This document shows positions 53,722 through 62,004 of a stretch of DNA of 64,000 nucleotides, piece after piece (positions within the stretch are counted from its first letter, which is position 1; each line of letters opens with the position of its first letter). The notes under the pieces were generated by a model that searched no databases, had not been told where the DNA came from, and worked only from the letters and a program-made list of their open reading frames with translations. The DNA is from Phycisphaerales bacterium (GTDB lineage Bacteria; Planctomycetota; Phycisphaerae; Phycisphaerales; UBA1924). Both the position numbers and the translations under genes were made by a program. The stretch lies in NCBI GenBank assembly GCA_020853815.1, contig JADYYE010000090.1, positions 24,858-88,857 of the forward strand, read 5' to 3'.

Positions 53722-54438
53722 ATGAAGATCGCCAAAGAGGGCTGGCCGTTCGTGTTGATCTTCGCGCTGGCGACGGCGATCCTGGGTTGGCTCGCGCTTC
53801 GATACCTCGGCGTGGGCGGCTACGCGGTGCTGGGCCTCGGCGTGGTGCTCACGCTCTGGTGCCTCTGGTTCTTCCGCGATCCCGAACGCACGCCGCCCTC
53901 CGTGCGGGGCGGGGTCATCTCGCCCGCGGACGGCGTGGTCTGTGCCATCGGCCCGGCGGAACTCCCGGTGGAACTCGGCCTCTCCGAAGGATCCCGCACC
54001 CGCGTCTGCGTCTTCATGAACGTCTTCAACGTCCACGTCAACCGCGTCCCCGCGAGCGGCCGCATCATCAAGCTCGCCTACACCAAGGGCAAGTTCTTCA
54101 ACGCCTCGCTCGACAAGGCGAGCGTCCACAACGAGCGCATGGCCGTCGCGATGCGAAGCGACGCGGGCGACGTGATCGGCTTCGTCCAGATCGCGGGCCT
54201 GGTCGCGCGGCGAATCGTGTGCAAACTGCGCGACAACCAAGCGGTCAAGCAGGGCGAGCGATTCGGCCTCATCCGCTTTGGCTCGCGCGTCGACGTGTAC
54301 CTCCCGCCGGACGCGGAGGTAATGGTCACGCTCGGGCAGAAGACGACGGCCGGCGAAACCGTGCTCGCCACCATCCCCGCAAGGCCCGAGGCCCAAGGCC
54401 TCGAGGTGAAGGATCAGGGGGTGCCCGTTGGTCGATGA
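53722..54438 (+). CDS. psd: Phosphatidylserine decarboxylase (short form)
   Basis: The protein has 238 residues. It has two N-terminal membrane helices (WPFVLIFALATAILGWL, then YAVLGLGVVLTLWCLWFF), then the decarboxylase domain with the pattern FMNVFNVHVNRVPASG. The autocleavage site that forms the pyruvoyl group is GS in IRFGSRVDVYLP, as in the short PSD-like family. It makes phosphatidylethanolamine from phosphatidylserine. The ATG at 53722 follows AGGGGG by 10 bp. It overlaps pssA by 11 bp, so the two steps of PE synthesis are coupled. Confidence 0.93.
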   Translation: MKIAKEGWPFVLIFALATAILGWLALRYLGVGGYAVLGLGVVLTLWCLWFFRDPERTPPSVRGGVISPADGVVCAIGPAELPVELGLSEGSRTRVCVFMNVFNVHVNRVPASGRIIKLAYTKGKFFNASLDKASVHNERMAVAMRSDAGDVIGFVQIAGLVARRIVCKLRDNQAVKQGERFGLIRFGSRVDVYLPPDAEVMVTLGQKTTAGETVLATIPARPEAQGLEVKDQGVPVGR

Positions 54439-55228
54439 CATCGCCGATGCCCCAAAGCACGTCTCATTGAGGCGCCTCGTGCCCAACCTCATCACGACCG
54501 CGGCGCTCTGCTGCGGCGTGGCGTCGCTCCACTTCGCCATCAAGGATGATTGGTCTCGCGCCCTGGGCGCCGTCTGCGCCGCCGCGATCCTCGACGCCCT
54601 CGACGGGCGGGCCGCCCGACTTCTCCGCGTCTCCAGCCCCTTCGGCGCCACGCTCGACTCGCTCGCCGATTTCGTCAGTTTCGGCATCGCGCCGGCCTTC
54701 ATGATCTATCACTGGAAGCTCGGCTCGCTCGACGCGGGCGGGCTCATCATCGTCGGGCTGTTCACGCTCTGCGCCGCGCTGCGCCTGGCACGCTTCACCG
54801 CGATGGCCAAGAAGGGCAAGCAGGTTCCGTGGGGCCCGGGCTACTTCATGGGCATGCCCACGCCCGCCGCCGCCGGCATCGTGCTCCTCCCGCTCCTGCT
54901 CGACACCTCTCGAAAGCTCAACGCCTGGTTCCCCCAGTTCGAGATCCCGGTGTGGATCGTGGCGGCCCACACGCTGCTGGTCGCGATGCTCATGATCAGC
55001 CGCATCCCGCACTACTCGATGAAGGGCAGGAAGATCAGCCGCAAGTTCGTCGTTCCACTCATGATCCTGGTGGGCATCACCGTCGTGGCGGCGACGCGCG
55101 ACCCGCTCCTCACCATGGCCGCGCTCGCCGCGGCGTATCTCCTGTCGGTGCCCGTGTGCGTGGCGCGAGCCAAAAGGGTCGTGACCGGGCCGTCGCTGGC
55201 GGTGGCGAGTACCAAGAAAGCGGGTTGA
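54428..55228 (+). CDS. pssA: CDP-diacylglycerol-serine O-phosphatidyltransferase
   Basis: The protein has 266 residues with about eight membrane helices. The CDP-alcohol phosphatidyltransferase motif is complete: DG-x2-AR-x8-G-x3-D-x3-D starting at DALDGRAARLL. It makes phosphatidylserine, the substrate of the psd product just upstream. The start is a TTG that overlaps the psd end; AGGGGG lies 6 bp upstream and no in-frame ATG or GTG exists near it. A strong terminator follows. Confidence 0.92.
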   Translation: MVDDIADAPKHVSLRRLVPNLITTAALCCGVASLHFAIKDDWSRALGAVCAAAILDALDGRAARLLRVSSPFGATLDSLADFVSFGIAPAFMIYHWKLGSLDAGGLIIVGLFTLCAALRLARFTAMAKKGKQVPWGPGYFMGMPTPAAAGIVLLPLLLDTSRKLNAWFPQFEIPVWIVAAHTLLVAMLMISRIPHYSMKGRKISRKFVVPLMILVGITVVAATRDPLLTMAALAAAYLLSVPVCVARAKRVVTGPSLAVASTKKAG

Positions 55229-55251
55229 GGGATCGAGCCCGTATCCAAATG

Positions 55252-55282
55252 AAAAACCGACCGGGGCGGCCCGGTCGGTTTT
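55252..55282. terminator. Bidirectional terminator between pssA and the Gfo/Idh/MocA gene
   Basis: A perfect 9-bp stem CCGACCGGG/CCCGGTCGG with a GCGG loop is flanked by AAAAA on the left and TTTT on the right, so it can end transcription from both sides. Confidence 0.92.
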
Positions 55283-55309
55283 CGTTTCACGCGAAGCGAT
55301 CGGTCCGTC

Positions 55310-56698
55310 TCAACTGACGACCATCTTTTCCGCCTTGGCGTCCCAGAGCATGACCTTGTTCTGGCGATACGCCTCGACGCCCATCTTGATCGCGACCATC
55401 ACCGACGCACCCAGGTCGACGTTGCAGCTCAGCTTGCCCTTGCCGCGGATCGCGTCGATGAAGCTGTTCATGTGGTCGCGGTGCTCGCCCGAAGCCAGAT
55501 CGAAACGCGCGCCGCCCGGGCCGGGCTCGGGGCGCTCCTCGCCCTTGTCGTTCTTGACCATCTTGGTCTGCACGCTGTCGGCGTTGGCCTTGCGGAACTC
55601 GGGCCACCATTCGCCCTGCTCGCGGACTTTGAGCGGCGCGTTCCCGCCCGCCATCTCGATCGTGCCCTGCTGCCCGCGGATGATGGTGTCGATCCCAACG
55701 TCGTTGGTCATCACGCTGATGAGCACGACCGTGTGCTCGCTCGGGTAGTCGACCATCATCATGAAGGTGTCGGGGATGTCGCGCTCGTCCTTCTCAAGGT
55801 ACTTGCCGCCCGAGGCCACCACGCGCTTGGGATATTCGCCGTTCTCGCCGGTGATCGCCAGGAGCAGCGGCGAAAGCTTGTGGTACAAGAGGTCCGTCGC
55901 CACCCCGCCGTTGTACGCGAAGTACTTGCGGAAGCGGAAGAAGTGGTCGGCGTTCCACGGGATCTTGGGCGCCAGGCCCCACTGATGGCCCAGCCAGCGG
56001 TCCCAATCAACGTATCCCTCGGCGCCCCTGTCCTGGCTCGGGTTGGCGTCGGGATCGATGTGCCAGTTGAACTGCCCGCCGCGCGAGTTGCGGCAATACG
56101 CCCCTTGGCTCCAGCACACCTTGCCGATGCGTCCCGCGCCGATCGCCTCGCGAGCTTTCCATGTCGCCGCATCGCTCGTCGCCTGCGGGCCCACCTGAAG
56201 CACCCGGCCCGTCCGCTTGACCGCGTCGCGGCATTCCAGCGCCTGCTCGATCGTCAAGGAGAGCGGCTTCTCGCAATACACGTCCTTGCCCGCCTCCATC
56301 GCCTCGATCGCGATCTTGGTGTGCCAGTGGTCGGGCGTCGCGATCAGGACCGTCGACACGTCCTTGTCGTCGAGCACCTCGCGGTACTCCATCGTGCCCG
56401 AGTTCGACGTGCCCCCGATCACCTTGATCGAGTTGTTCAGGCGACGCCGGTACACGTCGCACACCCGCGTCACCGCGATATTCTCCGCGTCCTTGCGCCC
56501 CATCAGCGAGTGCAGGTGGCTGGTCCCCATCCCGCCCGTGCCGATCGCCCCGAAGTTCAAGCGGTTGTTGGCCCCAAGCACGCGGGCATAGCTGGCGGCG
56601 GGCATCGCCCACGCGGCGCCGGCGGCCAGAGCGGTGGTGCGGATGAACGAGCGACGGGATAGGCCGAGGTTGGTCAGTTTCTGGGTCGGGGTCGTCAT
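55310..56698 (-). CDS. Tat-exported Gfo/Idh/MocA-family oxidoreductase (1)
   Basis: The protein has 462 residues. It has a Tat signal (LSRRSFIRTTALAAGAAWAM), then the Rossmann nucleotide-binding fold (LNFGAIGTGGMGTSHL) and the family motif EKPLS (DVYCEKPLSLTIEQALE), followed by the alpha/beta substrate domain. Family members are NAD(P)-dependent sugar dehydrogenases or glycosidase-like enzymes, and planctomycetes have many exported ones. The ATG at 56698 has AGGAGG 7 bp upstream. The M28 peptidase is divergent 166 bp away. The substrate is unknown. Confidence 0.9.
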   Translation of the reverse strand: MTTPTQKLTNLGLSRRSFIRTTALAAGAAWAMPAASYARVLGANNRLNFGAIGTGGMGTSHLHSLMGRKDAENIAVTRVCDVYRRRLNNSIKVIGGTSNSGTMEYREVLDDKDVSTVLIATPDHWHTKIAIEAMEAGKDVYCEKPLSLTIEQALECRDAVKRTGRVLQVGPQATSDAATWKAREAIGAGRIGKVCWSQGAYCRNSRGGQFNWHIDPDANPSQDRGAEGYVDWDRWLGHQWGLAPKIPWNADHFFRFRKYFAYNGGVATDLLYHKLSPLLLAITGENGEYPKRVVASGGKYLEKDERDIPDTFMMMVDYPSEHTVVLISVMTNDVGIDTIIRGQQGTIEMAGGNAPLKVREQGEWWPEFRKANADSVQTKMVKNDKGEERPEPGPGGARFDLASGEHRDHMNSFIDAIRGKGKLSCNVDLGASVMVAIKMGVEAYRQNKVMLWDAKAEKMVVS

Positions 56699-56864
56699 GG
56701 TCAAACCTCCTGGAGGGACTGCCACCATCTTGACGACTTCCCGGTCGAAAATCAAAGGGCGACGCAGCGCGCCCAACGGAATTCTGTAGACTGTCCCGGC
56801 TCGCGGATTCGGATCGGGTTTATCAAACGCGCCGGTCGACGCCGGCTTCACAAGGGTTCGCACC

Positions 56865-58511
56865 ATGTTTGACAGGCTGGTCGTTCGGAAGTTCGCGGTC
56901 ACTTCGCGTCTCGCGGTCGTCGCCGGTTCGGTGTTCGCCGCCGATCCGCAGTCCGCCCCGGCCCCCGCGCGACAGGTCGTCGCGATCATCGACGGCAAGG
57001 AAGTCCCCCCTCCCGCCATCGAGATGGGCGACCCTGAGACCATCGCCGCCATCCTCGACGAGGGCAAGAACCGCAATCAGGTCATGGACCACCTCACCCA
57101 TCTGACCAAACGCATCGGCTCGCGCCTCACCGGCTCGCAGCGCCTCATCACCGCCAACCACTGGTGCCGCGACCAATACGTCCGCTGGGGCCTTTCCAAC
57201 TCCCACGTCGAGCAGTGGGGCGATGTCGCGACCGGCTTTGATCGCGGCCCTTCCACCGGCAAGCTCCTGCTCGTCCGCGAAAAGAAGAACGACGACAACT
57301 CTGTCACCATCGAGCACGACAAGCTCCGCGACTTTGAGTTCAGCACCCTTTCGTGGACCAAGGGCACCGACGGCCCGGTGCGCGGCAAGGTCATCCGCGA
57401 GCCCCAGACCGACGCCGATTACGAGGCCGCCAAGGACCAGTTCGCCGGGTCGTGGATCCTCGTCAAGGCCGCCAGCCCGGTCGGGCAACGCGGCGTGCGC
57501 CGGCGCCTCGCCGATTTCGCCGAGATGCGATCCGCCGCCCGCAAGAAGCTCGCCGACGGCGCCGCCCCCGACACCCTCACCATGCAAGAAAAGGTCGCCG
57601 TGGCCCCCGTCGCCGGCTTCATCTCAACCACCCGCGACGAGCGGGTCTGGACCGGCGGCGTGAACGGCTGGCGCGAGCGCAAGATCGAGGACTATCCCAG
57701 CGACATCTCCGTCACCGTCCGCAGTTCCGACTACGACGCGATCAACTCACGCCTCGCCGACGCCGAACCCATCGAGGTCGAGTTCAACCTTCAGCACACG
57801 CTCACGCCCGGGCCCGTCCCCGTCTACAACACCATCGCCGAGATCCCAGGAACCACCTGGCCCGACGAGGTCGTCATCGTCTCCGGGCACCTGGATTCAT
57901 GGGACGGCGTGGGTTCCGAGGGCTGCACCGACAACGGCACGGGCTCCGCGACCACGCTCGAAACCGCCCGAATCCTCATGGCCGTTGGCGCCAAGCCCAA
58001 GCGCACCATCCGCTTCGTCAACTGGTCCGGCGAGGAGCAGGGCCTGCTCGGCTCGGCCCGTTATGTCGACACGCACCAGGACACGCTCCCCAAGATCTCC
58101 GCGGTCTTCGTCGACGACGGCGGCACCAACTATGACGGCGCCCTCAGCGTTCCAAAGGCCATGGTCGACATGCTCGCCGCCGCCACCGCGCCCATCAACA
58201 ACGTCTTCTACGACGACATCGACGGAAAATATCTCAACTGCGACATCCGCACCATCGAGGAACGCATGCCGCCCAACGGCGGGAGCGACCACACCTCGTT
58301 CAACAACAAGGGCGTGCCCGGGTTCTACTGGGCCGAGACCGGCCGCGCCGACTACAGCTATGGCTGGCATACGCAGCACGACAAACTCGACCTTGCCATC
58401 CCCAACTATCTCGCCCAATCCGCGACCTGCGCCGCGATCACCGCCTACAACCTCGCCTGCGCACCGACCCTTGTGCCGCGCCCGCCCGCCGAGGAAAAAA
58501 AAGAGCAGTGA
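56865..58511 (+). CDS. M28-family zinc metallopeptidase
   Basis: The protein has 548 residues. The M28 ligands are in order: His and Asp in VSGHLDSWDGV, Asp in CTDNGTGSATT, Glu-Glu in NWSGEEQGLLGS, Asp in VFVDDGGTNYD and a late His in GWHTQHDKLDL. M28 enzymes are exported aminopeptidases or carboxypeptidases. The N-terminal ~25 residues are a weak signal-like segment (SRLAVVAGSVFAAD), so export is likely but not certain. The start is the first ATG of the frame, with AAGGG about 8 bp upstream. The neighbouring oxidoreductase is divergent. Confidence 0.85.
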   Translation: MFDRLVVRKFAVTSRLAVVAGSVFAADPQSAPAPARQVVAIIDGKEVPPPAIEMGDPETIAAILDEGKNRNQVMDHLTHLTKRIGSRLTGSQRLITANHWCRDQYVRWGLSNSHVEQWGDVATGFDRGPSTGKLLLVREKKNDDNSVTIEHDKLRDFEFSTLSWTKGTDGPVRGKVIREPQTDADYEAAKDQFAGSWILVKAASPVGQRGVRRRLADFAEMRSAARKKLADGAAPDTLTMQEKVAVAPVAGFISTTRDERVWTGGVNGWRERKIEDYPSDISVTVRSSDYDAINSRLADAEPIEVEFNLQHTLTPGPVPVYNTIAEIPGTTWPDEVVIVSGHLDSWDGVGSEGCTDNGTGSATTLETARILMAVGAKPKRTIRFVNWSGEEQGLLGSARYVDTHQDTLPKISAVFVDDGGTNYDGALSVPKAMVDMLAAATAPINNVFYDDIDGKYLNCDIRTIEERMPPNGGSDHTSFNNKGVPGFYWAETGRADYSYGWHTQHDKLDLAIPNYLAQSATCAAITAYNLACAPTLVPRPPAEEKKEQ

Positions 58512-58567
58512 CGCGCCTGCATCCGTGTTTCCGCGCTTTCGGACGCCGGACCCGTTGCACTGAGAAT

Positions 58568-58621
58568 CGAACTCCTCGGGCTTCGGACGCCGGACCTGAC
58601 GAGTCCGCGAGGAAGGTCCGG
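58568..58621. repeat. 54-bp structured repeat, copy 1
   Basis: It matches 60421-60474 in all but one of 54 bases. It contains a 7-bp stem, CCGGACC (58590-58596) with GGTCCGG (58615-58621), enclosing TGACGAGTCCGCGAGGAA, in which TCC-GCGA-GGA can form a small inner hairpin. A partial copy of its beginning (TTCGGACGCCGGACC) precedes it at about 58538-58552. It sits 57 bp after the M28 stop. Confidence 0.85.
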
Positions 58622-58763
58622 ATCGCTTTGTCCCCTCCCGGAACCCCGCAGACTGCGCCCACCCAAAAGCCCGCGGCCCAGCCCCGCGAGTAGCAGGACC
58701 GGGCCGCGAGCAACCCGGCGGCGGAAACTCGCCGGGAGGGCGTGTAGGTGGAAAGGCGGCGGA

Positions 58764-58985
58764 TCAGGGTGACCTCTTCACGGCCTTGGCGGCCTTGCCG
58801 GCAGGTACGTTCGACTTCGCCGCGCCCGAGACCTTGAACCCAGACATCTTCGCGCCCGACGCTCCCTTTGCCGACACCTTCGTTCCGCCCACCGAAGACG
58901 GACCCGCGCTGGCCAGACCAGCGGGAACCATCAGGGCGGCGATGGTGGCGACACAGGCGACGGCGGCGAAACGACGGTTGCTCAT
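58764..58985 (-). CDS. Small secreted basic peptide (73 residues)
   Basis: A signal peptide (MSNRRFAAVACVATIAALMV, cleavage after about residue 26, near LASAG) precedes a ~45-residue mature part made only of Gly, Ala, Ser, Lys, Val and a few others, with two similar segments (GGTKVSAKGASGAKM and SGFKVSGAAKSN). It is strongly basic. The ATG at 58985 has a good GGGAGGAAGC ribosome-binding site, which supports it as a real gene rather than a stray frame. No homology was recognised. It could be a cell-surface or matrix peptide. Confidence 0.6.
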   Translation of the reverse strand: MSNRRFAAVACVATIAALMVPAGLASAGPSSVGGTKVSAKGASGAKMSGFKVSGAAKSNVPAGKAAKAVKRSP

Positions 58986-59185
58986 GCTTCCTCCCAAAGT
59001 CCCGCGGAATAAGTCGCGGACCGAGCAAGACAATCCGAAACAACTCCGCGCTTCGCAACCCGCTTCCTCGAAAATCGACTTATCAGGCCGGGGCAACCCG
59101 AATCCGCGCTCCGTGCCCAATAACCACGGACGCCGTCCACCGCCGCCCCGCGTCGCGATGAGATCGCGCCAACGCCATGGCAGAA

Positions 59186-59202
59186 GGCCCATTGCCCATT
59201 GG
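59186..59202. repeat. ATTGCCC-type repeat, short copy 2
   Basis: GGCCCATTGCCCATTGG lies in the 58986-59373 gap, which holds only repeats and hairpins. Confidence 0.6.
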
Positions 59203-59216
59203 AACCTCTGCGTATT

Positions 59217-59241
59217 TGGTGGCCCGCCTCTCCGAGGCGGG
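59217..59241. repeat. 25-bp hairpin repeat, copy 1
   Basis: It is identical over 25 bp to 61811-61835. It contains the hairpin CCCGCCTC-TCC-GAGGCGGG. This copy is followed by TTTTCT and enclosed by an outer pair CCTCTG (59205-59210) / CAGAGG (59255-59260). It looks like a terminator for the plus strand, but no plus-strand gene ends nearby. Confidence 0.75.
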
Positions 59242-59295
59242 TTTTCTGGACCGACAGAGGCGATCCGCGAGCCAGGGTTCGAATTGTTCAGAGGT

Positions 59296-59327
59296 CCCCA
59301 TTGCCGATTGCCTATTGCCCATTGACC
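59296..59327. repeat. ATTGCCC-type repeat, copy 3
   Basis: A run of CCCCATTGCC, GATTGCC, TATTGCCC and CATTGACC words ends 46 bp before the stop codon of the TIM-barrel gene. Confidence 0.7.
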
Positions 59328-59373
59328 GAAAGCGGAAACCCCGAGCGATCGAGCGCCCGTGCCTCACTCGCTC

Positions 59374-60306
59374 CTATTGCCCTGAGTCCGCCGCCAGATA
59401 CGCATTGATCAGCGAACGCTCGCCCTCCTTGCTCCCGCCCTTGCTGTTCCCGTGCTCCATCCCCAGAATGCCCGCGAATCCGCGCGACTGGATGTGCTTG
59501 AACACGTTGCGATAGTTGACCTCGCCCGTGCCCGGCTCGGCCCGCCCCGGGTTGTCGCCCAGCTGGAAATACTCGATGTCGTCCCACGAGCGGTTCATGT
59601 TGTCGATCAGGTTCCCCTCGGTCACCTGCAGGTGGTACAGGTCCTGCAGGATCTTCAGGTGCGGGCTGTCGACCGCGCGGCACAGCGCCCGCAGCGTGTC
59701 GCTCGTCGCGCAGAACTGCCCCGGATGATCCCGCCAGTTGAGCGGCTCGATCACCATCACCATGCCGCTCCCGCTCTTCTCGCATACCTCCGCCGCCCGA
59801 CGCAGTGTCTCCACCACGTTCGCGAACTGGTGCCCCCAGGGCAGGTGCTGCGACACACGCCCGACCACCGTCGTCACCCATGTCGCGTTGATCTTCTTGC
59901 ACAGCTCGCACGACTCGCTCGTCTGCTTCACGAACTTCTCGCGGATGCCCTGGTCCCCCGTCGTAAGCGTCGGCTTCTCCCAGTCGATGTCCTGCGCGAC
60001 AAAGATCCCCATCCGCATGTTGTGCTTGGCCATCCGCTCGGCGAACGCCTTGTGAAAGTTCTCATCGCGCCAGCGCATCCCGTTGTCTTCCCACGCCGTG
60101 AACCCCTCCTCGCCCGCGAACGAAACCTGGTCCAGATCGTCCTTGGCGTGGCTCGAAAACATGCCGAAGTGCGGCGCGTAGTTCAGCTTGAACCGCCCCG
60201 CGCCCTTCGCCGCCGCCCTCGAAGTTGGGGCGGCGTTCAACGACCCCACCCCCGCAACCGCCGCGCCCGCGGCGATCGACGAAGCCAGAAAATCACGGCG
60301 TTCCAT
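59374..60306 (-). CDS. Tat-exported TIM-barrel sugar isomerase/epimerase (hydroxypyruvate-isomerase-like)
   Basis: The protein has 310 residues. It has a Tat-like signal (MERRDFLASSIAAGAAVAGV), then a xylose-isomerase-like TIM barrel: FKLNYAPHFGMF start, VMVIEPLNWRDHPG with the metal-ligand Glu, then LKILQDLYHLQVTEG (Asp/His) and the final GILGMEHGN (Glu). The full set of Glu/Asp/His ligands is visible, so it should bind a metal and be active. The ATG at 60306 has AAGGAG 10 bp upstream. It lies next to an exported Gfo/Idh/MocA enzyme on the same strand, which suggests a shared sugar pathway outside the cytoplasm. Confidence 0.88.
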   Translation of the reverse strand: MERRDFLASSIAAGAAVAGVGSLNAAPTSRAAAKGAGRFKLNYAPHFGMFSSHAKDDLDQVSFAGEEGFTAWEDNGMRWRDENFHKAFAERMAKHNMRMGIFVAQDIDWEKPTLTTGDQGIREKFVKQTSESCELCKKINATWVTTVVGRVSQHLPWGHQFANVVETLRRAAEVCEKSGSGMVMVIEPLNWRDHPGQFCATSDTLRALCRAVDSPHLKILQDLYHLQVTEGNLIDNMNRSWDDIEYFQLGDNPGRAEPGTGEVNYRNVFKHIQSRGFAGILGMEHGNSKGGSKEGERSLINAYLAADSGQ

Positions 60307-60420
60307 CAGACCACTCCTTGTCCTTTTCACCAGCGAAAGGCCCTCGGCCGATTTCGCGGCTCACCCATCGTTCAACCATCGACACGCCGAATCATCGCGA
60401 CGCATCTGGAGACACTCGAG

Positions 60421-60474
60421 CGAACTCCTCGGTCTTCGGACGCCGGACCTGACGAGTCCGCGAGGAAGGTCCGG
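60421..60474. repeat. 54-bp structured repeat, copy 2
   Basis: The second copy of the 58568-58621 element lies between the TIM-barrel start and the end of the second Gfo/Idh/MocA gene. The single difference is a T for G at base 13. The stem CCGGACC/GGTCCGG is intact. Confidence 0.85.
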
Positions 60475-60498
60475 GTCGGTCCGTCGCCACTGCTCCGC

Positions 60499-61779
60499 TC
60501 AAACCAGCGGCGTGCGCCCCGGCACCGCGACCGGCGGCACGGGCAACGCCCCAAGCTCGTAGTTCGTCGGCCCCAGTCGCTCCTTGCTCGCCAGCGCCTG
60601 CTCCCACGTCACGGTCTTGCCCGTGTACGCCGCCATGCGTCCCATGATCGCGGTCAGCGTTGATTCCGCGATCCGCTTGCCCTCGTTGATCACCTTGCCC
60701 GCGGCGATGCTGGCGTAAAGATCGACGTGCTCCTGCTTGTACGGGTTCATCGAGCCCGAGTAACGCCACGCCGACTTGCCCTTGATCTCCGCCTGACCCG
60801 ACGTCGTCCGCAGCGTGCCCTCCGTGCCCGCAAAGGCCTCCCACACGCGTGCGTCCGTGCCGTCGATCTGGCGGCACATGCTGTTCACGATCGTGCCGTC
60901 CGCATACTCGTACTCGACCGCGAAGTGATCGAAGATGTGCCCATACTCCGCGCCCGTGCGCACCTGGCGCCCGCCCATCGCGTACGCCGACTTGGGATTC
61001 GAGCCCACCACCCAGTTCGCCACGTCGAGGTTGTGGACGTGCTGCTCAACGATGTGGTCGCCCGACAGCCACGTGAAATACAGCCAGTTGCGGATCTGCC
61101 ATTCCATGTCGGTCCACTCGGGCTGCTGCGTCTTGACCCACAGGCCGCCCTGGTTCCAGTACACGCGCCCGTGAACCACGCGCCCGATCGCGCCGTCGCG
61201 CACCCGCTGAAGCGCCTGCAGATAGCAATCCTCGTGGCGACGCTGCGTCCCCGCGACCACCGCCAGCCCCTTCTGCTGGGCCATCTCCGACGCTGCCATG
61301 ACCGCGCGGATGCCAGGCCCGTCGACCGCCACCGGCTTCTCCATGAAAACATGCTTCCCGGCCTCGATCGCCGCCGCGAAGTGGATCGGGCGGAAGTGCG
61401 GCGTGGACGCCAGGATCACCGAATCGATCCCCGGCGTCGCGAGCAACTGCTTGTAGCAGTCAAACCCCGTGAACACGCCCGAATCCGAAACGTCCGCCCG
61501 GTCCTTGTAGTTCTCCTTCAGATACTCGCGGCACGATTGCACGCGATCGCGGAACACGTCCGCCAACGCCACGATCTTCGTGCCCGGCCCAGAGTCCAGC
61601 GCGTCCGTCGCCGCGCCCGTGCCGCGACCGCCGCACCCGATCACGCCGATCCGGATCGTGTCCGATCCGCCCGCCCACGCCCAGTTCCGACCCGTCGCCG
61701 CGACCGTGGCCGCCGCGGCCACCACACCCGTCGCCTTCACAAACTCCCGACGATTGACGCTCGATGAATTCACGCTCAT
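60499..61779 (-). CDS. Tat-exported Gfo/Idh/MocA-family oxidoreductase (2)
   Basis: The protein has 426 residues. It has a Tat signal (VNRREFVKATGVVAAAATVA), then the dinucleotide fold (IRIGVIGCGGRGTGAATDAL) and EKPVA (KHVFMEKPVAVDGPGIRAVM), and a substrate domain with GDHIVEQHVHNLDVANW, a pattern of planctomycete family members. The ATG at 61779 has GAGG 7 bp upstream. The TIM-barrel isomerase gene is downstream, 192 bp away across the 54-bp repeat, so co-transcription is possible but not certain. The substrate is unknown. Confidence 0.9.
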   Translation of the reverse strand: MSVNSSSVNRREFVKATGVVAAAATVAATGRNWAWAGGSDTIRIGVIGCGGRGTGAATDALDSGPGTKIVALADVFRDRVQSCREYLKENYKDRADVSDSGVFTGFDCYKQLLATPGIDSVILASTPHFRPIHFAAAIEAGKHVFMEKPVAVDGPGIRAVMAASEMAQQKGLAVVAGTQRRHEDCYLQALQRVRDGAIGRVVHGRVYWNQGGLWVKTQQPEWTDMEWQIRNWLYFTWLSGDHIVEQHVHNLDVANWVVGSNPKSAYAMGGRQVRTGAEYGHIFDHFAVEYEYADGTIVNSMCRQIDGTDARVWEAFAGTEGTLRTTSGQAEIKGKSAWRYSGSMNPYKQEHVDLYASIAAGKVINEGKRIAESTLTAIMGRMAAYTGKTVTWEQALASKERLGPTNYELGALPVPPVAVPGRTPLV

Positions 61780-61810
61780 GGTCAGTCCTCGTTCCTGGTG
61801 GCCCGCTTCC

Positions 61811-61835
61811 TGGTGGCCCGCCTCTCCGAGGCGGG
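61811..61835. repeat. 25-bp hairpin repeat, copy 2
   Basis: It is identical to 59217-59241. Directly before it the first part of the unit is duplicated (CCTGGTGGCCCGCTTCC, 61795-61811). It sits in the 225-bp gap between the oxidoreductase and the small membrane protein gene; nothing else was seen there. Confidence 0.75.
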
Positions 61836-62004
61836 AGAATCATCCCGATGGGTCTCTCACTCACGCCCGCGCCCGAAGGCCCCTCATGGTTCCATCCATC
61901 AGAGCCCCCGAGCCCGCCTGCGCCAGCATAACGCGCCCCACCGAAACCCCGCCACCGCCATTCCCAGAAACCTGTACGATTTGACCCACGCAGTTTGATC
62001 AAAC

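Noticed and set aside
58590..58621. Hammerhead ribozyme
   Set aside because: The left core and stem II resemble the minimal hammerhead, but the GAAA segment after stem II is missing and no cleavage-site strand with a third stem could be assigned. Kept only as a structured repeat.
59217..59247. Rho-independent terminator on the plus strand
   Set aside because: Stem and T-run look right, but no plus-strand gene ends before it and the same hairpin occurs elsewhere as a repeat without a T-run.
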